Positions 23,801 through 33,646 are shown, numbered from the stretch's first letter. The stretch: DNA of 60,629 nt from Eubacteriales bacterium (GCA_030540435.1 JAUNWG010000006.1:1-60629); one strand, 5' to 3'. Numbers and translations: made by a program. Notes: generated by a model not told the origin, from the letters alone.

Positions 23801-25246
23801 TCAGTCGATGCGTGCGATCGCCTTAGCCAGAGCCTTCTTCTGCTCCATGTTGGACTGACGTGCGATCATGATACGCTGTGCCTGCGGGGAGCCTGCACCG
23901 TGCATGGACTCCGGCAGATAACCAACAGCAGCAGTACCCATGGTCATGTTCTCGATCAGACGGAGGACGCGCATACGATCCTCGGTCGGAACAGAAGCAA
24001 CACCCTTGAGGTACTTCTCGATATACGGCTTCAGCTCCGGATTACGGTAATCCGCCTCGGACGGCTGGGTAACCATCAGGCCGCCTGCCAGATCCTGTGC
24101 CAGACGAGCGATGTCATACGGGAAACGGGTTACGTTCTGCTTGCAGACGTTCGCCAGCAGCAGGTTAATCAGGTAGTTACCCGACTTGGTCTTGGAGCCC
24201 TGGGACGAACATGCAATGCCGCAAGCGTACAGGGTCTCGTTCAGATGTACCATCTCGATGATCTTGTCCTTGACATGGGAAGCCTTTGCGCAGCCTGCCA
24301 TCTCAACTGCCAGCTGGGTAGCGCCGATCAGGACGTCGCCTACACCAACCTTGCAGCCGCCGTAGGACTGACGATGGTAGCCAGCAAAACGCTCTACGAT
24401 CATGCCAGCAAACTTGACTTCGCCATTGAGGAAGATGCGGTCGTTCGGAACGAATACGCGGTCGAAAATAACCAGAACTTCGTGTCCGCCGTAAACCTTG
24501 TTGCCAACGTCGATGTCGTTGTACTCTTCCAGCTTGCGGGTGTCGCAGGACTGACGGCCATAAATCAGGGTGATGCCCTTGGAATCGGTCGGAACTGCGA
24601 AGGAAATTGCGTAGTCCTCGTCGCCCTCACGCATTGCGATGGTCGGCATAACCAGAACTTCGTGGGAGTTAACAAAACCGGTCTGATGTGCCTTTGCGCC
24701 AGTTACGTAAACGCCATCAGCGGTGCGCTCAACAACGTGCAGGAACAGATCCGGGTCAGCCTGCTTGGACGGAGCCAGTCCGCGGTCGCCCTTGACGTCG
24801 GTCATAGCGCCGTCAACTGCGAGGTCTTCGTCCTGTACGCGGGTCAGGAACTTGACAAAGTTTTCATGATACTTGGTGCCGCATGCCTCGTCGATCTCAT
24901 AGGTAGAGGAGTATACAGCGTTCATTGCGTCCATACCAACACAGCGCTGGAAGCATGCTGCGGTCTTCTGGCCCAGCATACGCTGCATCTTAACCTTCTT
25001 AATCAGGTCGTCGGTGGACTGGTGCATGTGGGTGAAGCGGTTGATCTTGTTGCCGGTCAGATGGGAGGTAGCAACCATCAGATCCTCGTTTTCCGGGTCC
25101 TCAGCAGCTTCGTATGTAGCGGCGAAGGAGTTCAGGGACGGGCGGATAACCGGGTCGTCTACCGGGTTGTCGATCTTCTTGCCGAACATCCACAGGTTCA
25201 GGTTCAGCTTGCGAAGGGACTCGATATACTGTTCTTTCGTCATCAT
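23801..25246 (-). CDS. abfD: 4-hydroxybutyryl-CoA dehydratase / vinylacetyl-CoA isomerase
   Basis: A 481-residue FAD and [4Fe-4S] enzyme of the AbfD family that turns 4-hydroxybutyryl-CoA into crotonyl-CoA by a radical mechanism. The cluster ligands are visible: a CFQRC pair near residue 100 (Cys99/Cys103 in the Clostridium aminobutyricum enzyme) and HRQSYGGC near residue 290 (His292/Cys299). The length is close to the known 490. The start is ATG 25246 (or 25243) after AAAGGA; the 39 extra residues of the longer frame come from a mobile-element-like repeat that ends 24 bases upstream. Confidence 0.95.
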   Translation of the reverse strand: MMTKEQYIESLRKLNLNLWMFGKKIDNPVDDPVIRPSLNSFAATYEAAEDPENEDLMVATSHLTGNKINRFTHMHQSTDDLIKKVKMQRMLGQKTAACFQRCVGMDAMNAVYSSTYEIDEACGTKYHENFVKFLTRVQDEDLAVDGAMTDVKGDRGLAPSKQADPDLFLHVVERTADGVYVTGAKAHQTGFVNSHEVLVMPTIAMREGDEDYAISFAVPTDSKGITLIYGRQSCDTRKLEEYNDIDVGNKVYGGHEVLVIFDRVFVPNDRIFLNGEVKFAGMIVERFAGYHRQSYGGCKVGVGDVLIGATQLAVEMAGCAKASHVKDKIIEMVHLNETLYACGIACSSQGSKTKSGNYLINLLLANVCKQNVTRFPYDIARLAQDLAGGLMVTQPSEADYRNPELKPYIEKYLKGVASVPTEDRMRVLRLIENMTMGTAAVGYLPESMHGAGSPQAQRIMIARQSNMEQKKALAKAIARID

Positions 25247-25270
25247 AATGAATCTAAATCCTTTCTCTAT

Positions 25271-25431
25271 GGCGTATCTGGAAAGTCGAAAATTTTGACT
25301 ATTTCTACAAATACGGGTGGCTTCATCGTTAGAATCACTTGAAATCCGAAAGGATTCCTGCATGACTCTGCCTCGAATCCACCTCGTCTTTGCGAAATAT
25401 CCGTCATTTTCTCGGTTTTCAGATAACGCCG
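25271..25431 (-). mobile_element. MITE-like repeat, short copy A (161 bp)
   Basis: The ends form an imperfect inverted repeat: GGCGTATCTGGAAA at 25271 and the complement of GGCGTTATCTGAAA ending at 25431. The same element in reverse orientation lies at 50520-50778, where it carries about 98 bp more in the middle. There is no coding capacity. It occupies the whole region just upstream of abfD, so that gene's promoter must be inside it, beyond it, or absent. Confidence 0.75.
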
Positions 25432-25454
25432 AATCGTCTCTCTCTGTATGAAGT

Positions 25455-25489
25455 AAAAAAACAGCGAGTACCGCGGACGATACCCGCTG
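25455..25489 (-). terminator. Terminator after 4-hydroxybutyrate dehydrogenase
   Basis: Read leftward, CAGCGGGTA pairs with TACTCGCTG (plus-strand 25481-25489 and 25462-25470, one G-U pair) and is followed by a run of six or more T. It would separate 4-hydroxybutyrate dehydrogenase from abfD. Confidence 0.7.
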
Positions 25490-25532
25490 CGTTTTTTACA
25501 AGCTAACGGTATTGAGGTATTGCGTTAGTGAA

Positions 25533-26714
25533 TTAGAAGCACTCTCTGTAAACGCGCTCAGACAGCTCCTTGGTCCACGGCTGGATGTAGGAGTTGGTGA
25601 TCAGACGCTGCTGGTTTGCTTCTACAGACTCAGCAAATGCCTTGATATCCTCTTCCTTGAAGCCATACTCATGCAGCGGCTTCAGGTGCAGAACCTTCTC
25701 CAGCAGCTCGTTCAGGTACGGGATAGCATTCTCTACCTCGCAGCCGGTGATGCGTGCGATCATTTCCTTGAACTTCATGATCTCGCCGGTCGGGTTCATC
25801 TCGTCGTAGATTTCGAGGATCTTGCCGAACAGAGCATAGTTGGACTCGCCGTGCGGTACATGGTAGGTGCCGCCGAGCGGGAAGGACATGCCGTGTACAG
25901 TTGCACAGCCAGCCTTCAGGAATGCGATGCCAGCGTAAGTAGAAGCGGTGGAGAACTCGTCGAGGTAGGTCAGACGAGCGTCCGGGCCGTCCTCACCGAT
26001 GCGGCGGAAGCCTTCCAGAATCATCTCCATAGCCTTTACGGAGAACAGCTCGGAGGTAGTGGTCTTACGGGACGGGGACAGGAAGGACTCGGTTGCATGG
26101 ATCAGCGCGTCGATTGCGGAAGAAGCGAACGGCTTGTACGGCAGAGTCTTCAGCATATCCGGAACCAGGCATACCTTGTTCGGGATCATGTCGTCGGAAA
26201 CCAGACCCAGCTTGGTCTCGCCGCCGGTCAGGACGCCGTCCTTCTCGTCCTTAACGATAGCAACAGAAATGTTGGTAACTTCGGAACCGGTACCACAGGT
26301 GGTCGGGATAGCAATAACTTCCTTCTCGTGGATGAACGGCTCACGCTTGAAGTACATCTCATGAACAGACTTCGGGCGCTTGCAGCCAAGCAGCTTGCAA
26401 AGGTCCATGATTGCGCCGCCGCCGATTGCAATAACACGGTCGTAGGAATCGTACGGGATGGTCTCGTACATGATCTCGATCATCTTCTCAGACGGCTCGC
26501 CTGGGCCGACGAACTTCTCCTGGAATACGAAGTTGCACGGCAGGTTGTACTGCTCCATGAACGGCTTGTAGATGAATTCGTTGGTCAGAACGCAGTCTCT
26601 CTCGTTCAGCTTGAATTCCTCAGCGAACATACCGAAGTCAGCACACTTGTAGATGGTCGGCGCGATGATGATTTCTCTCTTGTCGGCCTGCAGAGCCTTG
26701 CTAAAAGCATCCAT
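25533..26714 (-). CDS. 4-hydroxybutyrate dehydrogenase (iron-type alcohol dehydrogenase)
   Basis: A 393-residue group III dehydrogenase: AIGGGAIMDLCKLL at about residue 95, TTCGTGSEVTNIS, and the metal site spread over SSAIDALIHATESF and CATVHGMSFPLGGTYHVPHGESN. It resembles NAD-dependent 4-hydroxybutyrate dehydrogenases (4HbD/AbfH), which reduce succinate semialdehyde. The ATG at 26714 is chosen because AGGAG is nine bases upstream; the ATG at 26723 touches that site. It is the first gene of the leftward butyrate section. Confidence 0.92.
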   Translation of the reverse strand: MDAFSKALQADKREIIIAPTIYKCADFGMFAEEFKLNERDCVLTNEFIYKPFMEQYNLPCNFVFQEKFVGPGEPSEKMIEIMYETIPYDSYDRVIAIGGGAIMDLCKLLGCKRPKSVHEMYFKREPFIHEKEVIAIPTTCGTGSEVTNISVAIVKDEKDGVLTGGETKLGLVSDDMIPNKVCLVPDMLKTLPYKPFASSAIDALIHATESFLSPSRKTTTSELFSVKAMEMILEGFRRIGEDGPDARLTYLDEFSTASTYAGIAFLKAGCATVHGMSFPLGGTYHVPHGESNYALFGKILEIYDEMNPTGEIMKFKEMIARITGCEVENAIPYLNELLEKVLHLKPLHEYGFKEEDIKAFAESVEANQQRLITNSYIQPWTKELSERVYRECF

Positions 26715-26745
26715 ATTTAACATCTCCTATAAAAATATTTGTTGT

Positions 26746-26771
26746 ATAACAAGCCGTTTCGGACTTGTTAT
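26746..26771 (-). promoter_or_regulatory. Dyad in the 4-hydroxybutyrate dehydrogenase leader
   Basis: ATAACAAG (26746-26753) and CTTGTTAT (26764-26771) form 8-bp inverted arms 10 bases apart, about 30 bases before the start codon. It may be an operator or an mRNA hairpin; no regulator is identified. The remaining gap to 27195 is AT-rich with no gene that I recognise. Confidence 0.45.
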
Positions 26772-27195
26772 CCAAAACTCGGTGAATACTTTCCATTCCC
26801 TTGCTTCTAATTGTACCAAAAGTTGAGCGAAACTTCAACAGAAAGTGATGAAGTTACAAGAAAAAATATCTCAGACCTTTAGCGCGCCGGAGACAGAGGG
26901 AAAAATGCCATGAAATTAAGTTTATTTTATACTAATGTGTTCAATTTGTAAATCGTTTTTTTGAAATTTTTTGTGAAAAATGTGGATGAATTTACAGTTG
27001 ACGGCGTATTTTTGGTCAAATATGCTGAATTATTGTACAGTTGCGGATATCCGTTGCAGGGTGTGCCCGGGCACAGCGGCAGCACCGTGCGCCCGGCGTA
27101 AGGAAATTTTACAGCGGGCTTCCTTTATGCAGCGGTTCTGTGGTATAATAGCTCTGATGTCCAAACCCAAATATCGAAGCAACAGGGGGACTGAG

Positions 27196-29253
27196 ATGAA
27201 ATTTTTACGTGCACAGGGCCATTTTGGCGTTCTGGACGGGCGACAGCTCCGGTTTGAGGACGGCTTGAATGTGCTCTATCTGCCCAATGAGGGCGGCAAG
27301 ACGACGCTGACGAATTTTCTGCGCGTTATGCTGTATGGCCTAAATACCAACAAGCGCGACACGAAAAACCAGCTGTCGGACAAGACGCGATTCCGGGCAA
27401 CAGATGGCAACCCGATGAGCGGCATCCTTGAGCTGGAGTGGAAGGGCAGGCGCATTATCATCAGCCGGCAGACCGGCAAGGGACACGCGCCGATGCAGGA
27501 ATTTTCCGCACACTATGCCGATACCGGCGAGGAATGCACTGAGCTGACCGCAAAGGATTGCGGACGCGTCCTGACCGGTGTGAGCGAGGAGGGCTATCAG
27601 TCTTCGGCACTGCTGGACGGGCAGGAGCAGTCGCTGTCAGCCGGTGAGCTGGGCGACCGTATGCTGGCGCTCTCTACGAGCGGCGACAGCGCGATGATGT
27701 ATGCCAATGCGATATCCCAGCTGGACCAATGGCGCAATGCGCTGCGCGGTACAGGAAACCGCGGCAGATATGCACAGGTCGAAGCGGATATTGCAGCCAT
27801 CGACCAGTCCGTCGCGCGGCTGGACGAGCTGACGCAGCAGATCGCAGACTACAATGCCCAGATCCCGCAGGCGGAGCAGCGCATCGCGGAGGCGGAAGCG
27901 GAACAGCAGCAGGCGACGGAGGACTTTACCTTATTATTTGTCGCCAAGCGCGAGGCGGCAGAGCGTGAAGAACGGCAGGCGCGCGAACGGGTCGCGCAGC
28001 TGAAGGAACAGCTGCCGCCGGCATCGGCGCTGGCAGATGCCGAGCATGCGACGGAAGACTATCTTGAGGCAAAGAAAGCAGATCAGGCGGCAAAGGCGGA
28101 GCTGGAGGAGGTAACGAACAACTTCCAGCGATGGAAGGACGATATCGACCAGACGGAGGAGGACTACAGCCACAGCTCGCGCAGTACGTCGGATATTCAC
28201 ATCCGCGGTTGGTCGATGGCGCTGGCGGTCGCCTTCGGCGTGATGGCAGTGGTCAGCCTGCTCGGGTTGATCCCGTTCGGGCCGCTGGCAACTTATATGC
28301 CATACATATTTTCTGTTTTTGCAATCATTGCATTGGTCGTCACATTCGCCGGAAGTACGCAATCGCTGGATTCCCCGCCGATGGATTTCGATGAAGAGCG
28401 CGTCAAGCTCGAACGCCGCAGGCAGTCGGCGGTCGCACGCGAGGAACAGACATCGACGCAGCTTGCGCTTGCATCGGAGAAGTTCTATGAAAAGATCCAC
28501 GCGGTAGCGCCGGAGATCGAAGCGGGCGACGAGGTGCATGCGCTCAATTATATGAAGAATGTAAACGAGAAAAAGCGCACGTATCTGGCGCGCAAGCGTG
28601 AGCATGATGAGCTGACAGAGAATTATCTGCGCATTCTGGACTCGACCGGCCCACAGGGTGAAGCGCGTGTCCGCATGAATGAAGCAAAGGATGCGACGGA
28701 GCAGGCGCGGCAGGCATGCAATGCGCTGCATGAAGCGATCGCAGTGTGCCGCGGCAAGAGCGAAGAGATCGGCGTGCGTGAGGAGCTGGTTTCCCGGCGC
28801 GGGCGTCTGGAGGAGGAAAAGGAGAGCATCCTGTGGCAGCTGGATGCCATCCGTCTGGCGAAGGAATCGCTGATGCAGGCGAATGCCGAGCTGACCGGAC
28901 GCGTTTCCCCGGAGATCAACCGGCTCGCACAGGAGTATTTAAAGGTACTGACAGCGGAGCGATATACTGCGATGCAGCTGTATACCAACTTTGAAGCGAC
29001 CTGCCGCCGTGAAAACAGCGCGGTGGAAATGGACCGCCTGCGGCTATCCACCGGCACGCGCGACCAGCTGTACCTGGCGCTGCGGCTGGCAGTGTGTAAG
29101 GTGCTGCTGGATAACGGCGGCGAGAGCGTCCCCATCGTGCTGGATGACCCGTTCGTCAACTATGATGACCAGCGCGTTGCGTGCGGCATGAAGCTGCTGC
29201 GTGAGATCGCGCGGGAGAGGCAGGTCATCCTGCTGACATGCAGAAGACCATAA
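27196..29253 (+). CDS. YhaN/SbcC-like AAA ATPase with coiled coils and two membrane segments
   Basis: A 685-residue SMC-related ATPase. The Walker A loop is LPNEGGKTTL near residue 32, followed by long charged coiled coils (about 170-300 and 390-570) that flank two hydrophobic segments (about 340-380). The C-terminal signature is LSTGTRDQLYLALRLAV, and Walker B is VPIVLDDPFVNYDD. This is the YhaN architecture, thought to work with a YhaO/SbcD-like nuclease on DNA ends, but no such nuclease gene is adjacent. ATG 27196 follows GGGGGA; the upstream in-frame extension to 26980 is unlikely. It is followed by a strong terminator. Confidence 0.82.
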   Translation: MKFLRAQGHFGVLDGRQLRFEDGLNVLYLPNEGGKTTLTNFLRVMLYGLNTNKRDTKNQLSDKTRFRATDGNPMSGILELEWKGRRIIISRQTGKGHAPMQEFSAHYADTGEECTELTAKDCGRVLTGVSEEGYQSSALLDGQEQSLSAGELGDRMLALSTSGDSAMMYANAISQLDQWRNALRGTGNRGRYAQVEADIAAIDQSVARLDELTQQIADYNAQIPQAEQRIAEAEAEQQQATEDFTLLFVAKREAAEREERQARERVAQLKEQLPPASALADAEHATEDYLEAKKADQAAKAELEEVTNNFQRWKDDIDQTEEDYSHSSRSTSDIHIRGWSMALAVAFGVMAVVSLLGLIPFGPLATYMPYIFSVFAIIALVVTFAGSTQSLDSPPMDFDEERVKLERRRQSAVAREEQTSTQLALASEKFYEKIHAVAPEIEAGDEVHALNYMKNVNEKKRTYLARKREHDELTENYLRILDSTGPQGEARVRMNEAKDATEQARQACNALHEAIAVCRGKSEEIGVREELVSRRGRLEEEKESILWQLDAIRLAKESLMQANAELTGRVSPEINRLAQEYLKVLTAERYTAMQLYTNFEATCRRENSAVEMDRLRLSTGTRDQLYLALRLAVCKVLLDNGGESVPIVLDDPFVNYDDQRVACGMKLLREIARERQVILLTCRRP

Positions 29254-29259
29254 TCAATA

Positions 29260-29291
29260 AAAATTCCTGACCCTGTGGTCAGGAATTTTTT
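29260..29291 (+). terminator. Terminator after the YhaN-like gene
   Basis: AAAATTCCTGACC (29260-29272) pairs with GGTCAGGAATTTT (29277-29289), followed by a T-run. Confidence 0.85.
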
Positions 29292-29301
29292 GCGCGAAAA
29301 A

Positions 29302-29334
29302 AGCTCCCGCATACCGGTCCGGTACGCGGGAGCT
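29302..29334 (-). terminator. Terminator after RNase Y
   Basis: AGCTCCCGC (29302-29310) pairs with GCGGGAGCT (29326-29334), with further pairing inside. Reading leftward it is followed by TTTTTT. Confidence 0.8.
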
Positions 29335-29349
29335 GCAATTTTTACTTTT

Positions 29350-30885
29350 TTACTTTGCGTATTCGACGGCGCGTGTCTCGCGGATCATGTTGATCTTGAT
29401 CTGACCGGGGTATTCCAGCTCGTTCTCGATCTTTTTCGCGATATCGCGGGACAGAAGGAGCATCTTGGCATCGGAAACCTGTTCCGGGTTGACAATGATA
29501 CGAATCTCGCGGCCTGCCTGGATCGCATACGAGCTGGAGACACCTGGAGTCGTATTTGCGATCTCCTCCAGTTTTTCCAGACGCTTGATGTACGCTTCCA
29601 GATTCTCGCGGCGCGCACCCGGACGGGCAGCAGAGATAGCATCCGCTGCCTGAACCAGGCAGGCGACGGTGGTCTTTGCTTCCACATCGCCATGATGTGC
29701 CTGTACGGCATGGATGACATCTGCATTTTCGCGGTAGCGCTTGCACAGGTCTACGCCGATGTCGACATGAGAGCCTTCCATTTCGCGGTCGATCGCCTTG
29801 CCGATATCATGCAGCAGGCCGGCACGCTTTGCCTGTGTGGCATCTGCACCAAGCTCTGCGGCAAGCATGCCTGCAATGTGGGACACCTCAATGGAATGCT
29901 GCAGGACATTCTGTCCGTAGCTGGTGCGGTAGCGCATGCGGCCGAGCAGCTTGACCAGTTCAGGATGCAGGCCGTGCACACCGGTTTCCAGTACGGCGCG
30001 TTCGCCCTCCTGCTTGATGATCTGGTCGACCTCACGGCGGCTCTTTTCCACCATTTCTTCAATGCGGGCCGGATGGATACGGCCGTCGATGATGAGCTTT
30101 TCCAGTGTCAGGCGTGCGATTTCACGGCGGACCGGGTCAAAGCATGACAGCGTGATGGCCTCCGGCGTATCGTCGATGATCAGGTCGACGCCGGTCATTG
30201 TTTCCAGTGTACGGATGTTGCGGCCTTCACGTCCGATGATACGGCCCTTCATCTCGTCATTTGGCAGCGGGACGACGGAAACGGTTGCTTCTGCGACATG
30301 GTCCGCAGCACAGCGTTGAATGGCAGACGAGATGATCTCGCGGGCATATTTATCCGCTTCATCCTTGGTCTGCTGCTGGATCTCACGCAGCTTGCGCGCG
30401 GCGTCATGCTGCGCTTCCTGCTCGATGGAGTTGACAAGGAATTCCTTGGCCTCCTCACGGGTCAGGCCGGAAATGCTTTCCAGCTGCTGCAGCTGTTGCT
30501 GCTTGTACTTCTCCGCTTCCTCGCGGCTTTTCTGGACATTTGCCAGCCGGCGGGTCAGCTCTTCGTTCTTCTTCTCCGCTGCATCCGTTTTGCGGTCCAG
30601 CGTTTCTTCCTTCTGTGTCAGACGACGTTCGGTTTTTTGAATCTCACCGCGGCGCTCACGGATCTCCCGTTCGAGATCAGCGCGGCTTTTATGAATTTCC
30701 TCTTTGGCTTCCAGAACAGCTTCTCGCTTTTTGCTCTCTCCGGCCTTGATGGAATCATTAATGATACGCTTGGCTTCTTCTTCGGCGCTGCCGATTTCTT
30801 TTTCCGCGATTTTCTTGCGGTAGAGGAAGCCTGCGAAAGCACCCACTAATATGCCGACAATTGCGGCAATAACTATACCAATCAT
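29350..30885 (-). CDS. rny: Ribonuclease Y
   Basis: A 511-residue membrane-anchored endoribonuclease: an N-terminal transmembrane helix ([17 protein letters not shown]), a long coiled coil to about residue 200, a KH domain ([17 protein letters not shown]) and an HD domain ([17 protein letters not shown], then [10 protein letters not shown]). It starts bulk mRNA decay in Firmicutes. ATG 30885 is chosen; a GGAGG lies 14 bases upstream, which is long, and the 35 upstream residues of the longer frame do not fit the family. It is a single-gene unit. Confidence 0.95.
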   Translation of the reverse strand: MIGIVIAAIVGILVGAFAGFLYRKKIAEKEIGSAEEEAKRIINDSIKAGESKKREAVLEAKEEIHKSRADLEREIRERRGEIQKTERRLTQKEETLDRKTDAAEKKNEELTRRLANVQKSREEAEKYKQQQLQQLESISGLTREEAKEFLVNSIEQEAQHDAARKLREIQQQTKDEADKYAREIISSAIQRCAADHVAEATVSVVPLPNDEMKGRIIGREGRNIRTLETMTGVDLIIDDTPEAITLSCFDPVRREIARLTLEKLIIDGRIHPARIEEMVEKSRREVDQIIKQEGERAVLETGVHGLHPELVKLLGRMRYRTSYGQNVLQHSIEVSHIAGMLAAELGADATQAKRAGLLHDIGKAIDREMEGSHVDIGVDLCKRYRENADVIHAVQAHHGDVEAKTTVACLVQAADAISAARPGARRENLEAYIKRLEKLEEIANTTPGVSSSYAIQAGREIRIIVNPEQVSDAKMLLLSRDIAKKIENELEYPGQIKINMIRETRAVEYAK

Positions 30886-31207
30886 TCTTCTGAGACACAC
30901 CTCCTGTTTTTTGTGATTTCTTCTAAATATTACTGAATTTTGAAGGGAATACCTGTGCGGATAAACGGTAGATCGCAGACGTTCCCGCACAAAGGCAGTA
31001 TAATCTATTGTAATCTGAAATCAAAATATTGTCAACAGGTGCGGTATGGCTCGAATTTGCCGATGTAACCGAAAGGTGTTACAATTTTGTCAGCTTCTAA
31101 CAGGAAAATGCGATTTTTTTACCACTTATTGTAAGCTCTAATTGCTACTATATTTTTTTGTCAAACCATAGTATAATAAGTACGATACCTGCAGAGGGAG
31201 GCAGAAA

Positions 31208-32014
31208 ATGAATCAATTGATACACAGGTGCGCGGATGGCGACCTGATCTATTATACCTGCGATGCGATTTCTACGCCGCATCTGTTTACGACAAAATTC
31301 GGCGGTGTGAGCACAGGCTGGCTCAGCTCACTGAATTTGGGCTTTAACCGCGGCGATGAGCGGGAAAATGTCATTCAAAATTATGAAATCCTCGCCAAAC
31401 ATTTCGGCGTGCCGCGTGCGCGCATGACGATGACCAAACAGGTACACGGCGATATCGTCCGCGTGGTGGATACGGATACGATGGGCATGGGGCAGAGCCA
31501 GCCGATGCGTTGGCAGGCGGACGCAATCGTCACCAACCTGCCCGGCGTACCGCTGTGCGGCTATTATGCGGACTGCGTGGTCACGCTGCTGCACGACCCG
31601 GTGAGCCGCAGCATTGGCGTTTGCCATTCCGGCTGGCGCGGTACGGCAAATGGCATCCTTGCCAAGACCGTAGCGAAAATGCAGGAGGAATACGGCGCAA
31701 ACCCGGCGGATATCGAAGCGGTCATCGGCCCATCCATCCGCCAGTGCTGCTTTGAGACGGATATCGATGTACCGGATGCCATGCGGCAGGATATGGGCGA
31801 AGCCGTCGAATCGTTTATCCAGCCGCGCGGAAAGAAATATTTTATTGACCTGCAGGGCATCAACCGCATGCGATTGGAGCAGGCAGGCGTAACAAAGATT
31901 GTAGACAGCGGCCTGTGCACCAAATGCATGCAGAATGAATTTTGGTCGCACCGTGCGACAAACGGCAGGCGCGGCGTACAGGCCGGCGTAATTATGCTGG
32001 AGGCGAAGCAATAA
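31208..32014 (+). CDS. YfiH/LACC1-family multicopper-type purine nucleoside enzyme
   Basis: A 268-residue protein of the YfiH (DUF152, PgeF/LACC1) family. The metal-site motifs are present: KQVHGD near residue 80, YYADCV near residue 120 and CHSGWRGTA near residue 140. The family has been called polyphenol oxidase, and more recently purine nucleoside phosphorylase/adenosine deaminase; the cellular role here is open. GGGAGG precedes the ATG. The next gene starts directly after its stop. Confidence 0.88.
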   Translation: MNQLIHRCADGDLIYYTCDAISTPHLFTTKFGGVSTGWLSSLNLGFNRGDERENVIQNYEILAKHFGVPRARMTMTKQVHGDIVRVVDTDTMGMGQSQPMRWQADAIVTNLPGVPLCGYYADCVVTLLHDPVSRSIGVCHSGWRGTANGILAKTVAKMQEEYGANPADIEAVIGPSIRQCCFETDIDVPDAMRQDMGEAVESFIQPRGKKYFIDLQGINRMRLEQAGVTKIVDSGLCTKCMQNEFWSHRATNGRRGVQAGVIMLEAKQ

Positions 32015-33568
32015 ATGAATTGGAAACGCGGAATAGCGGCGGTGCTGTGTGGTGCTGTCCTGCTGGGGATACTGGCAGGATGCGGCGCTTCGGACGCGGA
32101 CGGCGGCAGCGGCGCCATCATCGGCTCCGGACAAGCTGTCACACAGGCGGCAGATGTCAAAGCGGTGGATTCCTTTACCCTTGCATACAATGAAACCGAC
32201 GGGCTTGACCCGCTTGCGTGTACCACACCGGAAAATCAGCTCATTGTCCAGCTGTGCTTTGAACGGCTGTTTGTGTTGGATAACGAGTTCCAGCCGCAAA
32301 AGGAGCTGTGCGACACGATCGAGCAGACCGGTGATCGGAGCTATACACTGACCATCCGCCCCGGCGTGAAATTCCATTCCGGGCAGGAGGTCACAGCAGA
32401 GGATGTTGTGTATTCGCTCAACAATGCGCGGCTGCGGGAGGATTCCATCTATAAGGAACAGCTGGCGGGCATTTCCTCAGTAAAATACAGCGGGGATGAG
32501 ATCAAGCTCCGGCTGTACCGGCGCAATGCAAACATTGCTGCCCTGCTGGATGTGCCGATCTTCCGCCAGGGCACGGAAGAAGACACCTGCCCGGACGGTT
32601 CCGGGCCGTATCAGCTGGTCACAACCGAGGCGGAACCAAACCTGATCCCGTTTGAGCAGTGGAGCGGCGGCAAAGTCGGCTTTTGTAAGTCGATCACCCT
32701 GCGGACTGTCGCGGACAGTGTAGGTGCAGCCAATCTGCTGAGCAGCGGCGAGTTGTCCCTGCTGTTACAGCGGGACGCAGAGGAGGAAGCTGTGCAGGGC
32801 GCAAAATATACCGCCAGCATACCGACGACAACACTGCATTACCTCGGTGTGAACTGTGACAGGGAGCCGTTGGACGACGAAGAGGTGCGCACAGCGCTCT
32901 CTATGCTGCTCGACCGCAGCAGCATTGTGCAGACCTGCTTTGCTGGCCGGGCGGATGCTGCCGCTGTGCCGATCAGCCCTGTGCCGGAGGGGACAGAGGT
33001 GCCGTCCTTTGACACCAAAGCAGCGCTTGATCTGTTGGAGAAGGCAGGCATCTATGACCGCGATGGTGATGGCTATTTGGATGTCAAACGCGGCGAGCCG
33101 TTCCAGCTGGAGATCATTTATAATGAGATTTACAGCACCAAGGGGGCTGTGCTGCAGCAGTATGCCAAGACATTAAATGAAGCAGGCATTGCCACGACGG
33201 TCAAGCCGCTCAGCTTTGCGGATTGCCAGAAGGCGCTGCGGCAGGAAGCCTTTCAGCTGTATTACGGCGAATATGCAATGGATGCGGATTTTAACCTTTC
33301 CTCCCTCATCGGTGACGAGGGGGAGCGCAATTTCAGCGGCTATTACAGCGGCGAAATGGAGCAGGCGATGCAGGATATGGCTTCTGCTTCCGTCGAGGAG
33401 CAACAGGAAGCGCGCAAGGCGTATATCGAATGCTTCACCGAACAGACGCCGATCATCCCGATTGCCTTTGAGCGTGCGCAGATTGCGTCCGCAGATGTGC
33501 TGCCCGAGCAGTTCGACCCGTGGCCGGATGATATTTTCCACGGCATTGAGACATGGTCGGCATCATAA
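32015..33568 (+). CDS. Peptide/solute-binding lipoprotein of an ABC transporter
   Basis: A 517-residue family-5 extracellular binding protein (OppA/DppA-like). It has a lipoprotein signal peptide with lipobox LAGC at residues 20-23, then ETDGLDPLACTTPENQL, FHSGQEVTAEDVVYSLNNAR and repeated SBP_bac_5 segments. It would deliver peptides or nickel-like solutes to a permease, but no permease or ATPase genes are adjacent, so it is an orphan. ATG follows the yfiH stop immediately, with GGAGG inside the end of yfiH; the two are probably cotranscribed. Confidence 0.9.
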   Translation: MNWKRGIAAVLCGAVLLGILAGCGASDADGGSGAIIGSGQAVTQAADVKAVDSFTLAYNETDGLDPLACTTPENQLIVQLCFERLFVLDNEFQPQKELCDTIEQTGDRSYTLTIRPGVKFHSGQEVTAEDVVYSLNNARLREDSIYKEQLAGISSVKYSGDEIKLRLYRRNANIAALLDVPIFRQGTEEDTCPDGSGPYQLVTTEAEPNLIPFEQWSGGKVGFCKSITLRTVADSVGAANLLSSGELSLLLQRDAEEEAVQGAKYTASIPTTTLHYLGVNCDREPLDDEEVRTALSMLLDRSSIVQTCFAGRADAAAVPISPVPEGTEVPSFDTKAALDLLEKAGIYDRDGDGYLDVKRGEPFQLEIIYNEIYSTKGAVLQQYAKTLNEAGIATTVKPLSFADCQKALRQEAFQLYYGEYAMDADFNLSSLIGDEGERNFSGYYSGEMEQAMQDMASASVEEQQEARKAYIECFTEQTPIIPIAFERAQIASADVLPEQFDPWPDDIFHGIETWSAS

Positions 33569-33573
33569 GCAGC

Positions 33574-33602
33574 TTGCATTTTTCGGCGGGATACGGTATA
33601 CT
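33574..33602 (+). promoter_or_regulatory. Promoter of the MATE gene
   Basis: TTGCAT (33574-33579), a 17-bp spacer and TATACT (33597-33602), about 120 bases upstream of the MATE start codon. Confidence 0.65.
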
Positions 33603-33646
33603 ATATAGTATCATAATTCAATAGCAGATTTTATTTAGCCGGCTTT

